This document shows positions 42,661 through 52,159 of a stretch of DNA of 64,000 bases, one piece after another. Every line of letters starts with the position of its first letter. Position 1 is the stretch's first letter. The stretch is from Polaribacter sp. SA4-10. Its GTDB lineage: Bacteria; Bacteroidota; Bacteroidia; Flavobacteriales; Flavobacteriaceae. The DNA lies in NCBI RefSeq assembly GCF_002163835.1, contig NZ_CP019331.1, positions 2,703,001 to 2,767,000 of the forward strand, read 5' to 3'. A program made the position numbers and the translations under genes. Below the pieces are notes generated by a model. It did no database searches. It saw nothing but the letters and a program-made list of their open reading frames with translations, and was not told where the DNA came from.

Positions 42661-45336
42661 ATGAAAGTGAAACAAACTAAATACATGCATTTATCAGGAT
42701 TAGAGCCACTAATCTTGAATGAAAACAGCAATTTTATAAATGTAGGTGAAAGAACGAACGTGGCAGGATCTAAAAAATTCTTACGTTTAATAAAAGAAGA
42801 AAGATTTGATGAAGCTCTAGATGTTGCAAGACATCAAGTAGATGGAGGAGCTCAAATTATAGATATTAATTTCGATGATGGTTTAATTGATGGAAAAGAA
42901 GCGATGGTTCGTTTTTTGAATTTAATTGCTGCTGAACCAGATATCTGTAGAGTCCCAATTATGATTGATAGTTCTAAATGGGAAATCATTGAAGCGGGTT
43001 TAAAAGTAGTACAAGGTAAGTGTGTTGTAAATTCTATTTCTTTAAAAGAAGGGGAAGAAAAATTTATTTGGGAAGCAAAACAAATAAAACGATATGGAGC
43101 TGCAGTAATTGTTATGGCTTTTGATGAAACGGGACAAGCAGATAGTTATGATAGAAGAATAGAAATAGCAAAACGTTCTTATGATGTTTTAGTTCATAAA
43201 GTTGGCTTTGCATCCGAAGATATTATTTTTGATTTAAATATTTTTCCTGTTGCTACAGGAATGGATGAGCATAAAAGAAATGCTATTGATTTTATTGAAG
43301 CAACACGTTGGGTAAGACAAAATCTTGAAAATGTATCTGTAAGTGGAGGTGTAAGTAATGTGTCGTTTTCTTTTAGAGGGAATAATGGCGTTAGAGAAGC
43401 AATGCATTCTGTGTTTTTATACCATGCAATTCAAGCAGGTATGAATATAGGTATTGTAAACCCTGCCATGTTAGAAATTTATGATGACATTCCAAAAGAT
43501 TTATTAGAACGTGTAGAAGATGTAATTTTAGACAGAAGAGAAGATGCAACGGAACGTTTGTTAGATTTTGCTGAAACCGTAAAAGGGTCTAAAGTAGGTA
43601 AAACTGCAGATTTATCTTGGAGAGAAAAACCATTGCAAGAAAGAATTACACACGCTTTGGTAAAAGGAATTGATGCTTTTATTATTGAAGACGTAGAACA
43701 AGCAAGACAAGAAGCAGAAAAGCCAATCGAAGTCATTGAAGGAAATTTAATGATTGGTATGAATGTGGTTGGAGATTTATTTGGAGCAGGAAAAATGTTT
43801 TTACCACAAGTAGTAAAGTCTGCACGGGTAATGAAAAAAGCGGTAGGTTATTTAAATCCTTTTATAGAAGAAGAAAAAGGCGATTTACAAGAACCTGTTG
43901 GTAAAATTTTAATGGCAACTGTAAAAGGGGATGTTCATGATATTGGTAAAAATATTGTAAGTGTTGTTTTGGCTTGTAATAACTACGAAATTGTAGATTT
44001 AGGAGTGATGGTTCCACCAGAAAAAATTATTGAAGCCGCTAAAAGAGAAAACGTAGATGCCATTGGGTTATCTGGTTTAATAACGCCTTCTTTAGATGAA
44101 ATGGTGTATTTAGCCAAAGAAATGGAACTTCAAAATTTTGTATTACCATTACTTATTGGTGGCGCAACAACATCAAAAGCACATACAGCAGTTAAGATAG
44201 ATACACAGTATAAAAATGCAGTTGTTCATGTAAATGATGCATCTAGAGCTGTTACAGTTGTGGGTGATTTATTAAACAAAAAAACGTCACATATTTACAC
44301 TGCAAAATTAAAGAAAGACTATGATGAGTTTAGAACTAAGTTTTTAAAACGAGGTAAAGAAAAATCATATGTTTCTATTGAAGAAGCGCGTAAAAGAAAA
44401 TATAAAATTGATTGGAAAACAGCAGAAATTATAAAACCTAATCAATTAGGTATTCAAGTTTTAGAGCAGTTAAGTTTAAGAGAATTAGTTCCTTTTATAG
44501 ATTGGAGTCCGTTTTTTAGAAGTTGGGATTTACATGGTAAATTTCCGGCTATTTTAACTGATAAAGTTGTGGGTGAACAAGCCTCTATAATGTATGAAGA
44601 AGCACAACAAATGATTAAAGAAATTATTGCAAAACAACTTTTAAAGCCAAAAGCAGTTTTTGGTTTGTTTGAAGCAAATTCTATTAATGAAGATGATATT
44701 TCTGTTCAGAAAAAAGGAAAAGAAGTTGCTATTTTTAGAACTTTACGTCAGCAATTAAAAAAGCGTGAAGGAATTCCTAATATAGCATTGTCAGATTTTA
44801 TTGCTCCAAAAGAAACTGGGGTAACAGATTATATGGGGGCTTTTTGTGTGGGAATTTTTGGAGCACAAGAATTAGCAGATAGTTACAAAGAAAAAGAAGA
44901 CGATTATAATGCAATTATGGCGCAAGCAATTGCAGATAGGTTTGCAGAAGCATTTGCAGAATACTTGCACAAACAGGTGAGAACAAAATTTTGGGGTTAT
45001 GATGCTGATAAAGATTTAACAAATGATGATTTAATTAAAGAAAGTTATAAGGGAATTAGACCTGCACCCGGGTATCCTGCGTGTCCAGATCATTTAGAAA
45101 AAGAAACCATTTGGGATGTACTAAAAGTAGAAGAAAATATTGGAGTTACTTTAACTGAAAGTTTAGCAATGTGGCCGGCAGCATCGGTTTCTGGGTATTA
45201 TTTTGCAAACAAAGAAGCAAAATATTTTGGTTTGGGTAAAATGACAGATGATCAAATTACAGATTATTCAGAAAGAAAAGGCATTACAAAAGCGAAAGCA
45301 AGAAAGTGGTTGCATCCTAATATTGCAGAACAATAG
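42661..45336 (+). CDS. metH: Methionine synthase, folate-, B12- and reactivation modules
   Basis: The 891-residue product holds the pterin-binding domain (about 15-290, [18 protein letters not shown]), the cobalamin cap and binding domain (about 330-560) with [19 protein letters not shown] (B12 His ligand) and [16 protein letters not shown], and the C-terminal activation domain (about 590-890) with [15 protein letters not shown], which binds SAM. It transfers methyl from 5-methyltetrahydrofolate through cobalamin to homocysteine held on the preceding protein. It needs B12; no metE is in the window. Confidence 0.95.
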   Translation: MKVKQTKYMHLSGLEPLILNENSNFINVGERTNVAGSKKFLRLIKEERFDEALDVARHQVDGGAQIIDINFDDGLIDGKEAMVRFLNLIAAEPDICRVPIMIDSSKWEIIEAGLKVVQGKCVVNSISLKEGEEKFIWEAKQIKRYGAAVIVMAFDETGQADSYDRRIEIAKRSYDVLVHKVGFASEDIIFDLNIFPVATGMDEHKRNAIDFIEATRWVRQNLENVSVSGGVSNVSFSFRGNNGVREAMHSVFLYHAIQAGMNIGIVNPAMLEIYDDIPKDLLERVEDVILDRREDATERLLDFAETVKGSKVGKTADLSWREKPLQERITHALVKGIDAFIIEDVEQARQEAEKPIEVIEGNLMIGMNVVGDLFGAGKMFLPQVVKSARVMKKAVGYLNPFIEEEKGDLQEPVGKILMATVKGDVHDIGKNIVSVVLACNNYEIVDLGVMVPPEKIIEAAKRENVDAIGLSGLITPSLDEMVYLAKEMELQNFVLPLLIGGATTSKAHTAVKIDTQYKNAVVHVNDASRAVTVVGDLLNKKTSHIYTAKLKKDYDEFRTKFLKRGKEKSYVSIEEARKRKYKIDWKTAEIIKPNQLGIQVLEQLSLRELVPFIDWSPFFRSWDLHGKFPAILTDKVVGEQASIMYEEAQQMIKEIIAKQLLKPKAVFGLFEANSINEDDISVQKKGKEVAIFRTLRQQLKKREGIPNIALSDFIAPKETGVTDYMGAFCVGIFGAQELADSYKEKEDDYNAIMAQAIADRFAEAFAEYLHKQVRTKFWGYDADKDLTNDDLIKESYKGIRPAPGYPACPDHLEKETIWDVLKVEENIGVTLTESLAMWPAASVSGYYFANKEAKYFGLGKMTDDQITDYSERKGITKAKARKWLHPNIAEQ

Positions 45337-45339
45337 AAA

Positions 45340-45564
45340 ATGGAATTTATAGAATTACATTTAGGAAGCTATATTATTTCTCATGGTTATGATAAGAATA
45401 ACAAAGAGCTAGTTGTACCTATTCTTGCAGGTAAATTTGGTAAAAAATTAGTTGCAGTTTAACGAATTAAATCTTTAAGTGAAAAATATAATCTGACAGA
45501 TTATGTAGATGGAAGATGGATATATTGGGAATATCAAGAAGATTTTGAAGATGTAAAAAAGTGA
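45340..45564 (+). pseudogene. Small hypothetical gene with an in-frame stop
   Basis: From ATG 45340 the frame reads 40 residues (MEFIELHLGSYIISHGYDKN...), meets TAA at 45460-45462, and continues in the same frame for 34 more coherent residues (RIKSLSEKYNLTDYVDGRWI ... EDFEDVKK) to TGA at 45564. The two halves look like one ~75-residue protein with a single nonsense change. Function is unknown. It lies 3 nt after metH. Confidence 0.55.
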
Positions 45565-45575
45565 CTAAGTAAGCA

Positions 45576-45674
45576 GCGTTAGATATTGAAACCGTTCAAA
45601 TAGCTGCTCATATTTTTAACCTTTTTATGCTGAACTTGATTCAGTATAAAAAGATATAGTGAAAAGCGCGACCT
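45576..45674. repeat. Dispersed ~98-bp repeat with palindromic core, copy 2
   Basis: This block is the reverse complement of 14039-14136 with scattered mismatches. The core here is TGCTGAACTTGATTCAGTAT (imperfect palindrome), flanked by TATTTTTAACCTTTTTA and TTGAAACCGTTCAAA. A related half-element (ATACTGAACTAAATTCAGCAT) lies just downstream at about 45701-45721, directly against the metF start. Confidence 0.75.
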
Positions 45675-45722
45675 GAAAAGAAACTCCAAAAAAAATAAAA
45701 TACTGAACTAAATTCAGCATAA

Positions 45723-46679
45723 ATGAAAATTACAGATCACATAAAAAAAGCAGCAGGAAAAACATTGTTTTCATTTGAAATTATTCCGCCAAAAAAAGGA
45801 AATAATATTCAAGATTTATATAATAATATAGATCCATTAATGGAATTTAACCCACCTTTTATAGACGTTACAACTTCGAGAGAAGAGTATGTGTATATTA
45901 ATAAAGCAGATGGTTTATTAGATAGAAAAATAACTAGAATGCGTCCTGGAACTCTTGGTATTTGTGCTGCAATTAAGCATAAATATAATGTAGATACAGT
46001 GCCTCATGTGTTGTGTGGAGGTTTTACAAAAGAAGAAACAGAGTACCTTTTGGTAGATTGTCATTATTTAGGAATTGATAATGTAATGGCGTTGAGAGGA
46101 GATGCAATGAGTCATCAAAAGTATTTTACAGCAAATGACGGAGGGAATCATTATGCTGCAGATTTAGTATCTCAAATTAATGATTTGAATTCTGGAAAAT
46201 ATTTGCACGATGTTATAGAGTCTACCACTAAGCCAGATTTTTGTATTGGAGTTGCAGGGTATCCAGAAAAACATTTAGAATCTCCATCATTACAAACTGA
46301 TTTAAGACGTTTGAAGGAAAAAGTTGATGCTGGTGCAGATTATGTAGTAACGCAAATGTTTTTTGATAATCAGAAATATTTTGAATTTGTAGAAGCTGCC
46401 AAAAAAGCAGGAATTAATGTGCCTATTATTCCAGGAATTAAACCAATTGCTGTAAAACGTCATTTGCAATTATTGCCTCAAGTTTTTAGAATTGATTTAC
46501 CAGAAACATTAATTTCTAATGTTGAGCGTTGTAAAACAAATAAAGATGTTCGTCAAGTAGGAATTGAATGGGCAATTCAACAATCTAAAGAATTATTAGC
46601 AGCAGGTGTTCCTGTATTGCACTATTATTCTATGGGTAAAAGTGATAATATACAAGCAATAGCATCTGAGTTGTTTTAA
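45723..46679 (+). CDS. metF: 5,10-methylenetetrahydrofolate reductase
   Basis: The 318-residue product is a flavin TIM-barrel MetF that supplies 5-methyl-THF to MetH. Motifs are FSFEIIPPKKGNNIQDLY with the catalytic Glu, VDTVPHVLCGG, LGIDNVMALRGDAM (folate binding), GVAGYPEKH and GADYVVTQMFFDNQKYFEF. The ATG at 45723 follows the AAATTCAGCATAA end of a repeat. It completes the methionine cycle genes. Confidence 0.95.
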   Translation: MKITDHIKKAAGKTLFSFEIIPPKKGNNIQDLYNNIDPLMEFNPPFIDVTTSREEYVYINKADGLLDRKITRMRPGTLGICAAIKHKYNVDTVPHVLCGGFTKEETEYLLVDCHYLGIDNVMALRGDAMSHQKYFTANDGGNHYAADLVSQINDLNSGKYLHDVIESTTKPDFCIGVAGYPEKHLESPSLQTDLRRLKEKVDAGADYVVTQMFFDNQKYFEFVEAAKKAGINVPIIPGIKPIAVKRHLQLLPQVFRIDLPETLISNVERCKTNKDVRQVGIEWAIQQSKELLAAGVPVLHYYSMGKSDNIQAIASELF

Positions 46680-46780
46680 TTAAAACAATGTTCTTGAAGT
46701 TTTATTTTAAGTATAAACACAATTTATAGACAAATAGTAAAAAGTAATTTTTGTAAAATAGAAGTAGTTAAAATTTTGAT

Positions 46781-46788
46781 TACTTTTG
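46781..46788 (+). promoter_or_regulatory. -7 promoter element for trxA
   Basis: TACTTTTG matches TAnnTTTG, 38 nt upstream of the trxA start. A -33 box at the usual spacing is not clear. Confidence 0.5.
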
Positions 46789-46825
46789 TAGCATAAAACT
46801 AGAATAACAATTTAAAAAAAATAAT

Positions 46826-47143
46826 ATGGCATTAGAAATAACAGATGCAAATTTTGAAGAAGTAGTATTAAAGTCTGATAAGCCAGTATTGGTAGATTTT
46901 TGGGCTGCTTGGTGTGGACCTTGTAGAATGGTTGGACCAATAGTTGATGAAATTTACGCAGAATATGAAGGTAAAGCGATTGTTGGTAAAGTAGATGTTG
47001 ATGCAAATCAAGAATTTGCAGCTAAATACGGAGTACGTAATATACCAACTGTTTTAATCTTTAAAAACGGAGAAGTTGTAGATAAACAAGTAGGTGTTGC
47101 ACCTAAAAATGTTTACACGGGTAAAATTGATGCTGTTATATAA
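46826..47143 (+). CDS. trxA: Thioredoxin
   Basis: The 105-residue product is a classical cytoplasmic thioredoxin: VLVDFWAAWCGPCRMVGP with the WCGPC active site, the buried Asp, and the cis-proline in RNIPTVLIFKNGE. It would serve CysH among others. It is a single gene with its own -7 element and terminator. Confidence 0.98.
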   Translation: MALEITDANFEEVVLKSDKPVLVDFWAAWCGPCRMVGPIVDEIYAEYEGKAIVGKVDVDANQEFAAKYGVRNIPTVLIFKNGEVVDKQVGVAPKNVYTGKIDAVI

Positions 47144-47169
47144 ATAGTATTATTTTTTTTTAATAAGAT

Positions 47170-47199
47170 AAAGGTTTGGCTAACGTCAAACCTTTTTTT
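47170..47199 (+). terminator. Intrinsic terminator after trxA
   Basis: AAAGGTTTG/CAAACCTTT forms a 9-bp stem with an 8-nt loop, followed by a T run. Confidence 0.85.
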
Positions 47200-47309
47200 A
47201 TTTTTAGAACTTTAATAGTATGCAACTCTATTTTACTACATACACATATAGCTTGTGTTTTCTATGTGCCTTTGTGGTTTTAAGGTTTGTATTTTTTAAT
47301 TAAACCAGA

Positions 47310-49871
47310 ATGATGAAGAATTTTTTATACCTATTATGTATTGTGTTTTTTGTTTCTTGTGACAAGCAAGACAATAAACTAAAACTTGAAACAGGAATCT
47401 CTTTTGAATTGTCAAAATATAGAAAGCAACAAATTTCTGATGTTGTTTATAATTTGCATTTTAAAATTCCGAAAGAAAAAACCAATCCTATTTCTTCAAT
47501 ATTGGAAGTAAATTTTATCATTAATGATTTAGTAAACGATGTGTTTCTAGACTTTAATGAAGATGCTTCAAAACTACATTCAATCAAAGTAAATGGTAAA
47601 AAAACAGCAATTCATCATCAAAAAGAACATGTAATTATTAATAAAAAATTATTGAGTTTAGGTAAAAATAGTGTTGAAATATTTTTTGATGCAGGAGAAA
47701 AATCACTCAATAGAAATGAAGAATTTTTATACACGCTATTGGTTCCTGATAGAGCAAGTACATTATTTCCTTGTTTTGATCAACCAGATATAAAAGCCAA
47801 ATACAATTTAAGAATTACAGCTCCAAAAGATTGGAAAGTTCTTTGTGGTGCTTTTGAAGAAAGTAGTTTAGAGGTTGATGATTTTACAGAACACAATTTT
47901 GCAACTTCAGATTTAATGAGTACCTATTTGTTTTCTTTTGTAGCTGGTAAATTTACCCAAGAAACTAAAAATCCAGGAGCGTTTGATATGCGCTTTTTAT
48001 ACAGGGAGAATAACAAAGAAAAGATAACTGAAAGTGTTGGTGAAGTATTTAAAATTCATCAGAATTCTATCGATTTTTTAGAAGAATATACCGCTGTTAA
48101 ATTCCCTTTTCAAAAAATGGATTTTGCTGCAATTCCACCTTTTCAATATGGAGGTATGGAACATGTTGGTGCAATTCAATACAGACAATCGTCGTTGTTT
48201 TTAGATAAAAATGCAACTCAAAATAGAAAATTAAGTAGAGCAAAATTAATTGCACACGAAACTTCACATATGTGGTTTGGAGATTTGGTTACAATGAAAT
48301 GGTTTAATGATGTTTGGATGAAAGAAGTTTTTGCCAACTTTATGGCAGATAAAATTATGAATCCTGTTTTCCCTGAAGTAAATCATGATTTAAACTTTAT
48401 GATGAGTCATTACCCAAGTGCCTATTCAGAAGACAGAACAAAAGGCACTAATGCTATTCGTCAATATTTAGGAAACCTTAAAAATGCAGGTTCTTTGTAC
48501 GGGAGAATTATTTATAACAAAGCGCCAATTATGATGCGTCAGTTGGAGTATTTGTTGGGTGAAGAAGGTTTTAGAGATGGAATTCAAGAGTACATAAAAA
48601 CCTACCAAAACTCAAATGCAGATTGGAATGAATTGGTTTCAATTTTGGATAAAAAATCACCAGCAGATATAAAAAACTGGAGTGATGTTTGGGTAAATTC
48701 ATCGGGAAGACCTATTTTTTCTGAAGAGATTAAATATGATGAAAAAGGAAATGTTACGAAGTTTATTATTCATCAAAATGCAGAAGATGGTTCTGATAAA
48801 GTTTGGACACAGTCTTTTAAAATTAAACTGTTAGATGAAAGTGGGTTTGAGAAAGGGATCAATATAGAAAACATGGGCGCTTCTTTTGATATCTCTGAAG
48901 CCGTTAAAGATTTTAAGCCTGAGCAAGTTTTATACAATACAAATGGTTTTGGATATGGTGTTTATCCTATTTATAAAATTAAGATTTCTACTTTTAAAGA
49001 GATCAAAGATGAGGTTTCTAGAGGATATCAATTTATTAATCTATATGAAAATATGTTACTAGGAAATGAAATTCCATTAACAACGTTTCAAGTTTTTTTA
49101 GATGCGATTCTTATAGAAAAAAACGAATTAATAGTAAATTATTTATCAGGAAGAATTGAAACTATCTTTTGGTCATTTTTACATCAAGAACAACAAGATA
49201 AAATTCAAAATAAAACAGAGAATAGCATTGCTGTTTTACTAGAGAAAGAACTGCCAGCAAATATTAAAAAAACGTTATTTGGTTTATATCAATCAATTGC
49301 AATTTCTGAAGAAGGAAAAGAAAATTTATATCAAATTTGGAAAGAAAATAAGAAGATTAAAAAGCTGTTTTTAAATGAAAATGATTTTACTTCATTAGCA
49401 ATAAAATTAGCAATTTTTAAACATTCAAAAGCGGCAGAAATAGTAGAAGAACAACATACTAGAATTTCAAATAAAGATCGATTAGAGCGTTTTAAATGGC
49501 TGATGCCATCACTTTCTAATGATGATGAGGTAAGAGCTACTTTTATGAGTTCTCTTTTACAAAAAGAAAACAGAGAAAAAGAGTCTTGGGTTCAAACTGC
49601 TTTGAGTACGATTCATCATCCGTTAAGACAAAATTCATCAACAAAGCATTTAAAGTCGGTTTTAGAAAAATTAGAAGAAGTACAATTAACAGGAGATATT
49701 TTCTTTCCTAAAGGATGGTTAGCTAGTTCTATTGGTAATTATTCATCTAAAGAAGCTTTTGATATTTTACAGCAGTTTCTAAAAGAAAACCCAAATTATA
49801 ATCCAATTTTATTAAAAAAGCTATTGCAAACTACTGATAATTTAACCAGAGCTCAAAGCATTAAAAAATAA
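47310..49871 (+). CDS. M1-family aminopeptidase lipoprotein
   Basis: The 853-residue product has a lipoprotein signal (LCIVFFVSC at about 8-18). The M1 domain has FQYGGMEHVGAIQYR (exopeptidase GxMEN-like motif) and the zinc motif HETSHMWFGDLVTMKWFNDVWMKE, with the second Glu in WMKE. A C-terminal helical region of about 250 residues follows. It should trim N-terminal residues from peptides in the cell envelope. The DUF58 gene begins 1 nt after its stop. Confidence 0.93.
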   Translation: MMKNFLYLLCIVFFVSCDKQDNKLKLETGISFELSKYRKQQISDVVYNLHFKIPKEKTNPISSILEVNFIINDLVNDVFLDFNEDASKLHSIKVNGKKTAIHHQKEHVIINKKLLSLGKNSVEIFFDAGEKSLNRNEEFLYTLLVPDRASTLFPCFDQPDIKAKYNLRITAPKDWKVLCGAFEESSLEVDDFTEHNFATSDLMSTYLFSFVAGKFTQETKNPGAFDMRFLYRENNKEKITESVGEVFKIHQNSIDFLEEYTAVKFPFQKMDFAAIPPFQYGGMEHVGAIQYRQSSLFLDKNATQNRKLSRAKLIAHETSHMWFGDLVTMKWFNDVWMKEVFANFMADKIMNPVFPEVNHDLNFMMSHYPSAYSEDRTKGTNAIRQYLGNLKNAGSLYGRIIYNKAPIMMRQLEYLLGEEGFRDGIQEYIKTYQNSNADWNELVSILDKKSPADIKNWSDVWVNSSGRPIFSEEIKYDEKGNVTKFIIHQNAEDGSDKVWTQSFKIKLLDESGFEKGINIENMGASFDISEAVKDFKPEQVLYNTNGFGYGVYPIYKIKISTFKEIKDEVSRGYQFINLYENMLLGNEIPLTTFQVFLDAILIEKNELIVNYLSGRIETIFWSFLHQEQQDKIQNKTENSIAVLLEKELPANIKKTLFGLYQSIAISEEGKENLYQIWKENKKIKKLFLNENDFTSLAIKLAIFKHSKAAEIVEEQHTRISNKDRLERFKWLMPSLSNDDEVRATFMSSLLQKENREKESWVQTALSTIHHPLRQNSSTKHLKSVLEKLEEVQLTGDIFFPKGWLASSIGNYSSKEAFDILQQFLKENPNYNPILLKKLLQTTDNLTRAQSIKK

Positions 49872-49872
49872 C

Positions 49873-50793
49873 ATGAATTTATCCGAAGTTAAAACATCTG
49901 AAATTAAAAACTTAGACCTACTTGCAAAACAAGTGGTAGAAGGTTTTGTAACAGGTATTCATAAAAGCCCATTTCATGGGTTTTCTGTAGAATTTTCTGA
50001 GCATAAATTATACAATAAAGGAGAAAGTTCAAGGCATATAGATTGGAAGCTTTTTGCAAAGACAGAAAAATTATATACCAAAAAATATGAAGAAGAAACA
50101 AATCTTCGTTGTCATATTATTATAGATAATTCTGCTTCTATGCATTACCCAGTTGTAAAAAAGCAATCTTTAGGTACTCTAAATAAAATTGGTTTTTCTG
50201 CAGTTGCAGCAGCTTCTTTAATGGAGATTTTAAAAAGGCAAAGAGATGCTGTTGGTTTAAGTATCTATTCTGACTCTTATGAGTATTATGCACCAGAAAA
50301 AGGATCTGCGCGTCATAGGAAGATGATTTTGCATCAGCTAGAACAATTACTGGTTTCAAGTTCTAAGAAAACTACAGAGACGTATAAATATTTACATGAA
50401 ATTGCAGAAAAGATTCATAGACGGTCATTAATCTTTCTTTTTACGGATATGTTTCAACCAACAAAAGATAATAAAGCCCTTTTTGAAGCTTTACGTCACC
50501 TAAAATATAACAAACATGAGGTGGTTTTGTTCCATACTTATGATGAAAAAACAGAATTAAGCTTCGATTTTGACAATGCACCCAAAAAATTTGTAGATGT
50601 TGAGACTGGGGAAGAAATAAATATCTACGCAGAAAATATTCAAGAAAAATATAAAGAATTTGTTAGTGCGTATTTTAAAGAGTTGAAAAATAAATGTTTA
50701 CAGTATAAAATAGATTATGTTCCTGTAGCTATTAACCAAGGATTTAATGCGGTTTTAACCGCATATTTAATAAGAAGAAAAAAAATTAAATAA
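49873..50793 (+). CDS. DUF58 domain protein (MoxR-associated vWA-like)
   Basis: The 306-residue product has the DUF58 core GESSRHIDWKLFAKTEKLYTK and a von Willebrand A-like part: IIIDNSASMHYP (MIDAS DxSxS) and FLFTDMFQP. Such proteins usually partner with a MoxR ATPase in protein maturation, but no moxR is in the window. It follows the M1 peptidase by 1 nt and is probably co-transcribed. Confidence 0.9.
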   Translation: MNLSEVKTSEIKNLDLLAKQVVEGFVTGIHKSPFHGFSVEFSEHKLYNKGESSRHIDWKLFAKTEKLYTKKYEEETNLRCHIIIDNSASMHYPVVKKQSLGTLNKIGFSAVAAASLMEILKRQRDAVGLSIYSDSYEYYAPEKGSARHRKMILHQLEQLLVSSSKKTTETYKYLHEIAEKIHRRSLIFLFTDMFQPTKDNKALFEALRHLKYNKHEVVLFHTYDEKTELSFDFDNAPKKFVDVETGEEINIYAENIQEKYKEFVSAYFKELKNKCLQYKIDYVPVAINQGFNAVLTAYLIRRKKIK

Positions 50794-50808
50794 TTTTTGA
50801 TTTTATGC

Positions 50809-50838
50809 TTGTGTACTTAAAAATGTGTGTTATATTTG
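50809..50838 (+). promoter_or_regulatory. Promoter of tRNA-Asp
   Basis: TTG (50809-50811) and TATATTTG (50831-50838) are spaced by 19 nt, giving a start a few bases before the tRNA. Confidence 0.7.
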
Positions 50839-50855
50839 CACCCGCTATAAGCAAC

Positions 50856-50929
50856 GGTTTGGTAGTTCAGTTGGTTAGAATACCTGCCTGTCACGCAGGG
50901 GGTCGCGGGTTCGAGTCCCGTCCAGACCG
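50856..50929 (+). tRNA. tRNA-Asp (GTC)
   Basis: A full cloverleaf is visible. The acceptor is GGTTTGG/CCAGACC (one G-U), the D arm is GTTC...GAAT, the anticodon stem CCTGC/GCAGG has loop CTGTCAC with anticodon GTC, and the T arm GCGGG/CCCGT has loop TTCGAGT. The discriminator base is G, as expected for Asp, and CCA is not encoded. A terminator follows closely. Confidence 0.97.
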
Positions 50930-50938
50930 CTTAAAAAG

Positions 50939-50977
50939 TCCTTAACAATCTATTTATTAGAGAGTTAAGGATTTTTT
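50939..50977 (+). terminator. Intrinsic terminator after tRNA-Asp
   Basis: TCCTTAAC/GTTAAGGA (50939-50946 with 50964-50971) is followed by TTTTTT. The remaining stretch to 51168 is AT-rich and holds nothing I recognise. Confidence 0.8.
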
Positions 50978-51142
50978 GTTTTCTGTTTAGTCCGTGTTCT
51001 TTTAAGTTGTTTTCTATCTTCGGTTTAAAATCCAAAAAAGGTAAGTTATTTAATGGAGGATTAATGAATTGTATTTATTGTTAGTGACTTCTTTAAAAGA
51101 GTTAAGTGTCTAAAAAAAACTTACTTCTATGTTTTGCTAAAA

Positions 51143-51176
51143 TTGATGCTTCATTTAATTTTTTATTTTATTTTTG
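51143..51176 (+). promoter_or_regulatory. Promoter of the LytTR regulator gene
   Basis: TTG (51143-51145), 23 nt, TATTTTTG (51169-51176). This places the transcript start after the upstream in-frame ATG at 51134, which supports the start at 51203. Confidence 0.55.
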
Positions 51177-51202
51177 CGAATAAATTATTATATAAGAGTT
51201 AT

Positions 51203-51949
51203 ATGATTGCAAATTTAAAGGTACTTGTTGTTGAGAATAATATATCAAATTATAAGTTAATTGAAGCTTATTTTAAGAAATATTTCCCCACTATTGAAGT
51301 CCTAGGACCTGCAAAAAGCTCAAAGGAATTTGTTGATTTATACTTTAAAATAAACCCAGATATTCTGTTGCTTGATATTATTTTAGATGATGATAAAACC
51401 TCGCTTGAAACATTAGCTGAATTAGGCCTTATCACTGCCGAAATTATTATTACAAGTTCTTTTGAACAATATGCTTTAGATGCAATTAACAAACACAGCG
51501 TTTCTGCCTATTTAGTAAAACCTATAGATGTTTTTAGTTTTAGAAATGCTTTAGCTGTTGCTGTTCAAAATATTGATATAAAAAGGAGAAATATTAAGAG
51601 TGATAATTACGGCTATAATAATAAAAAAAATATAGCAGTTGCTACAATTGACTCTATAGATTTAATAGAAATTAATGATATTTTGTATTTAGAGGCAGAT
51701 GGTACCTATACTGTGTTTTACCTAGAAAACAAAGACCCAGTAGTAGCATCAAAAAATATTGGAGTATATGATAAATTAATGCCAGGAGATAGTTTTTTTA
51801 GAATACACCACAAATTCCATGTTAACGTTAACAAGGTTGTTAAAGTTTTTAAAGCCGATGGTTATTATTGCGTATTGAATAATGGAAAACACCTATCTAT
51901 AGCGTTAAGAAGGCAAGAACAATTTAAAAAATTTTTAAATATAAAATAA
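51203..51949 (+). CDS. LytTR-type response regulator
   Basis: The start is ATG 51203 because the promoter -7 box lies at 51169; the product has 248 residues. The receiver domain (about 1-125) has the acidic VVENN pocket start, phospho-acceptor Asp in PDILLLDIILDDD, and SAYLVKPID with the conserved Lys. The LytTR DNA-binding domain (about 150-248) has LIEINDILYLEADGTYTVFYL and FFRIHHKFHVNVNKVVKVF. A cognate kinase is not adjacent. It lies just upstream of the T9SS-DGR cluster, which it might regulate (inference). Confidence 0.92.
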   Translation: MIANLKVLVVENNISNYKLIEAYFKKYFPTIEVLGPAKSSKEFVDLYFKINPDILLLDIILDDDKTSLETLAELGLITAEIIITSSFEQYALDAINKHSVSAYLVKPIDVFSFRNALAVAVQNIDIKRRNIKSDNYGYNNKKNIAVATIDSIDLIEINDILYLEADGTYTVFYLENKDPVVASKNIGVYDKLMPGDSFFRIHHKFHVNVNKVVKVFKADGYYCVLNNGKHLSIALRRQEQFKKFLNIK

Positions 51950-51964
51950 TTCTAGTTTTCTTAG

Positions 51965-52047
51965 AAAACAAACCCTTCATGGTGAAGTCTCTAATTTAAC
52001 AAATTAGATAGGACTTAGTGGGTTGTTAAAATATTTTTTTAACAACT
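51965..52047 (+). other. Structured intergenic region with mutually exclusive hairpins
   Basis: AACAAACCC (51968-51976) can pair with GGGTTGTT (52020-52027), enclosing a small hairpin CTTCATGGTGAAG and a stem AAGTC/GACTT capped by CTAATTT/AAATTAG. Alternatively GTTGTTAAAA (52023-52032) pairs perfectly with TTTTAACAAC (52038-52047). The two folds compete for GTTGTT. This may be the 3' end of the regulator mRNA or a leader upstream of 52160. Confidence 0.4.
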
Positions 52048-52123
52048 ATTTCTGTACAACTGCACTTATTGCTCTTTAGGGGGCATTTATATGTTCACTT
52101 TCGCTTTAAATCTTAGTAAGGTT

Positions 52124-52131
52124 TATTTTTG
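52124..52131 (+). promoter_or_regulatory. -7 promoter element upstream of the T9SS protein
   Basis: TATTTTTG matches TAnnTTTG, 28 nt before the start at 52160. No clear -33 box is seen. Confidence 0.5.
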
Positions 52132-52159
52132 CTAGTTACTAAACAGCAAGAAATAAGAT

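Noticed and set aside
51134..51202. Hydrophobic N-terminal extension of the LytTR regulator
   Set aside because: A good promoter -7 box lies inside it (51169-51176) and the receiver domain starts normally at 51203.
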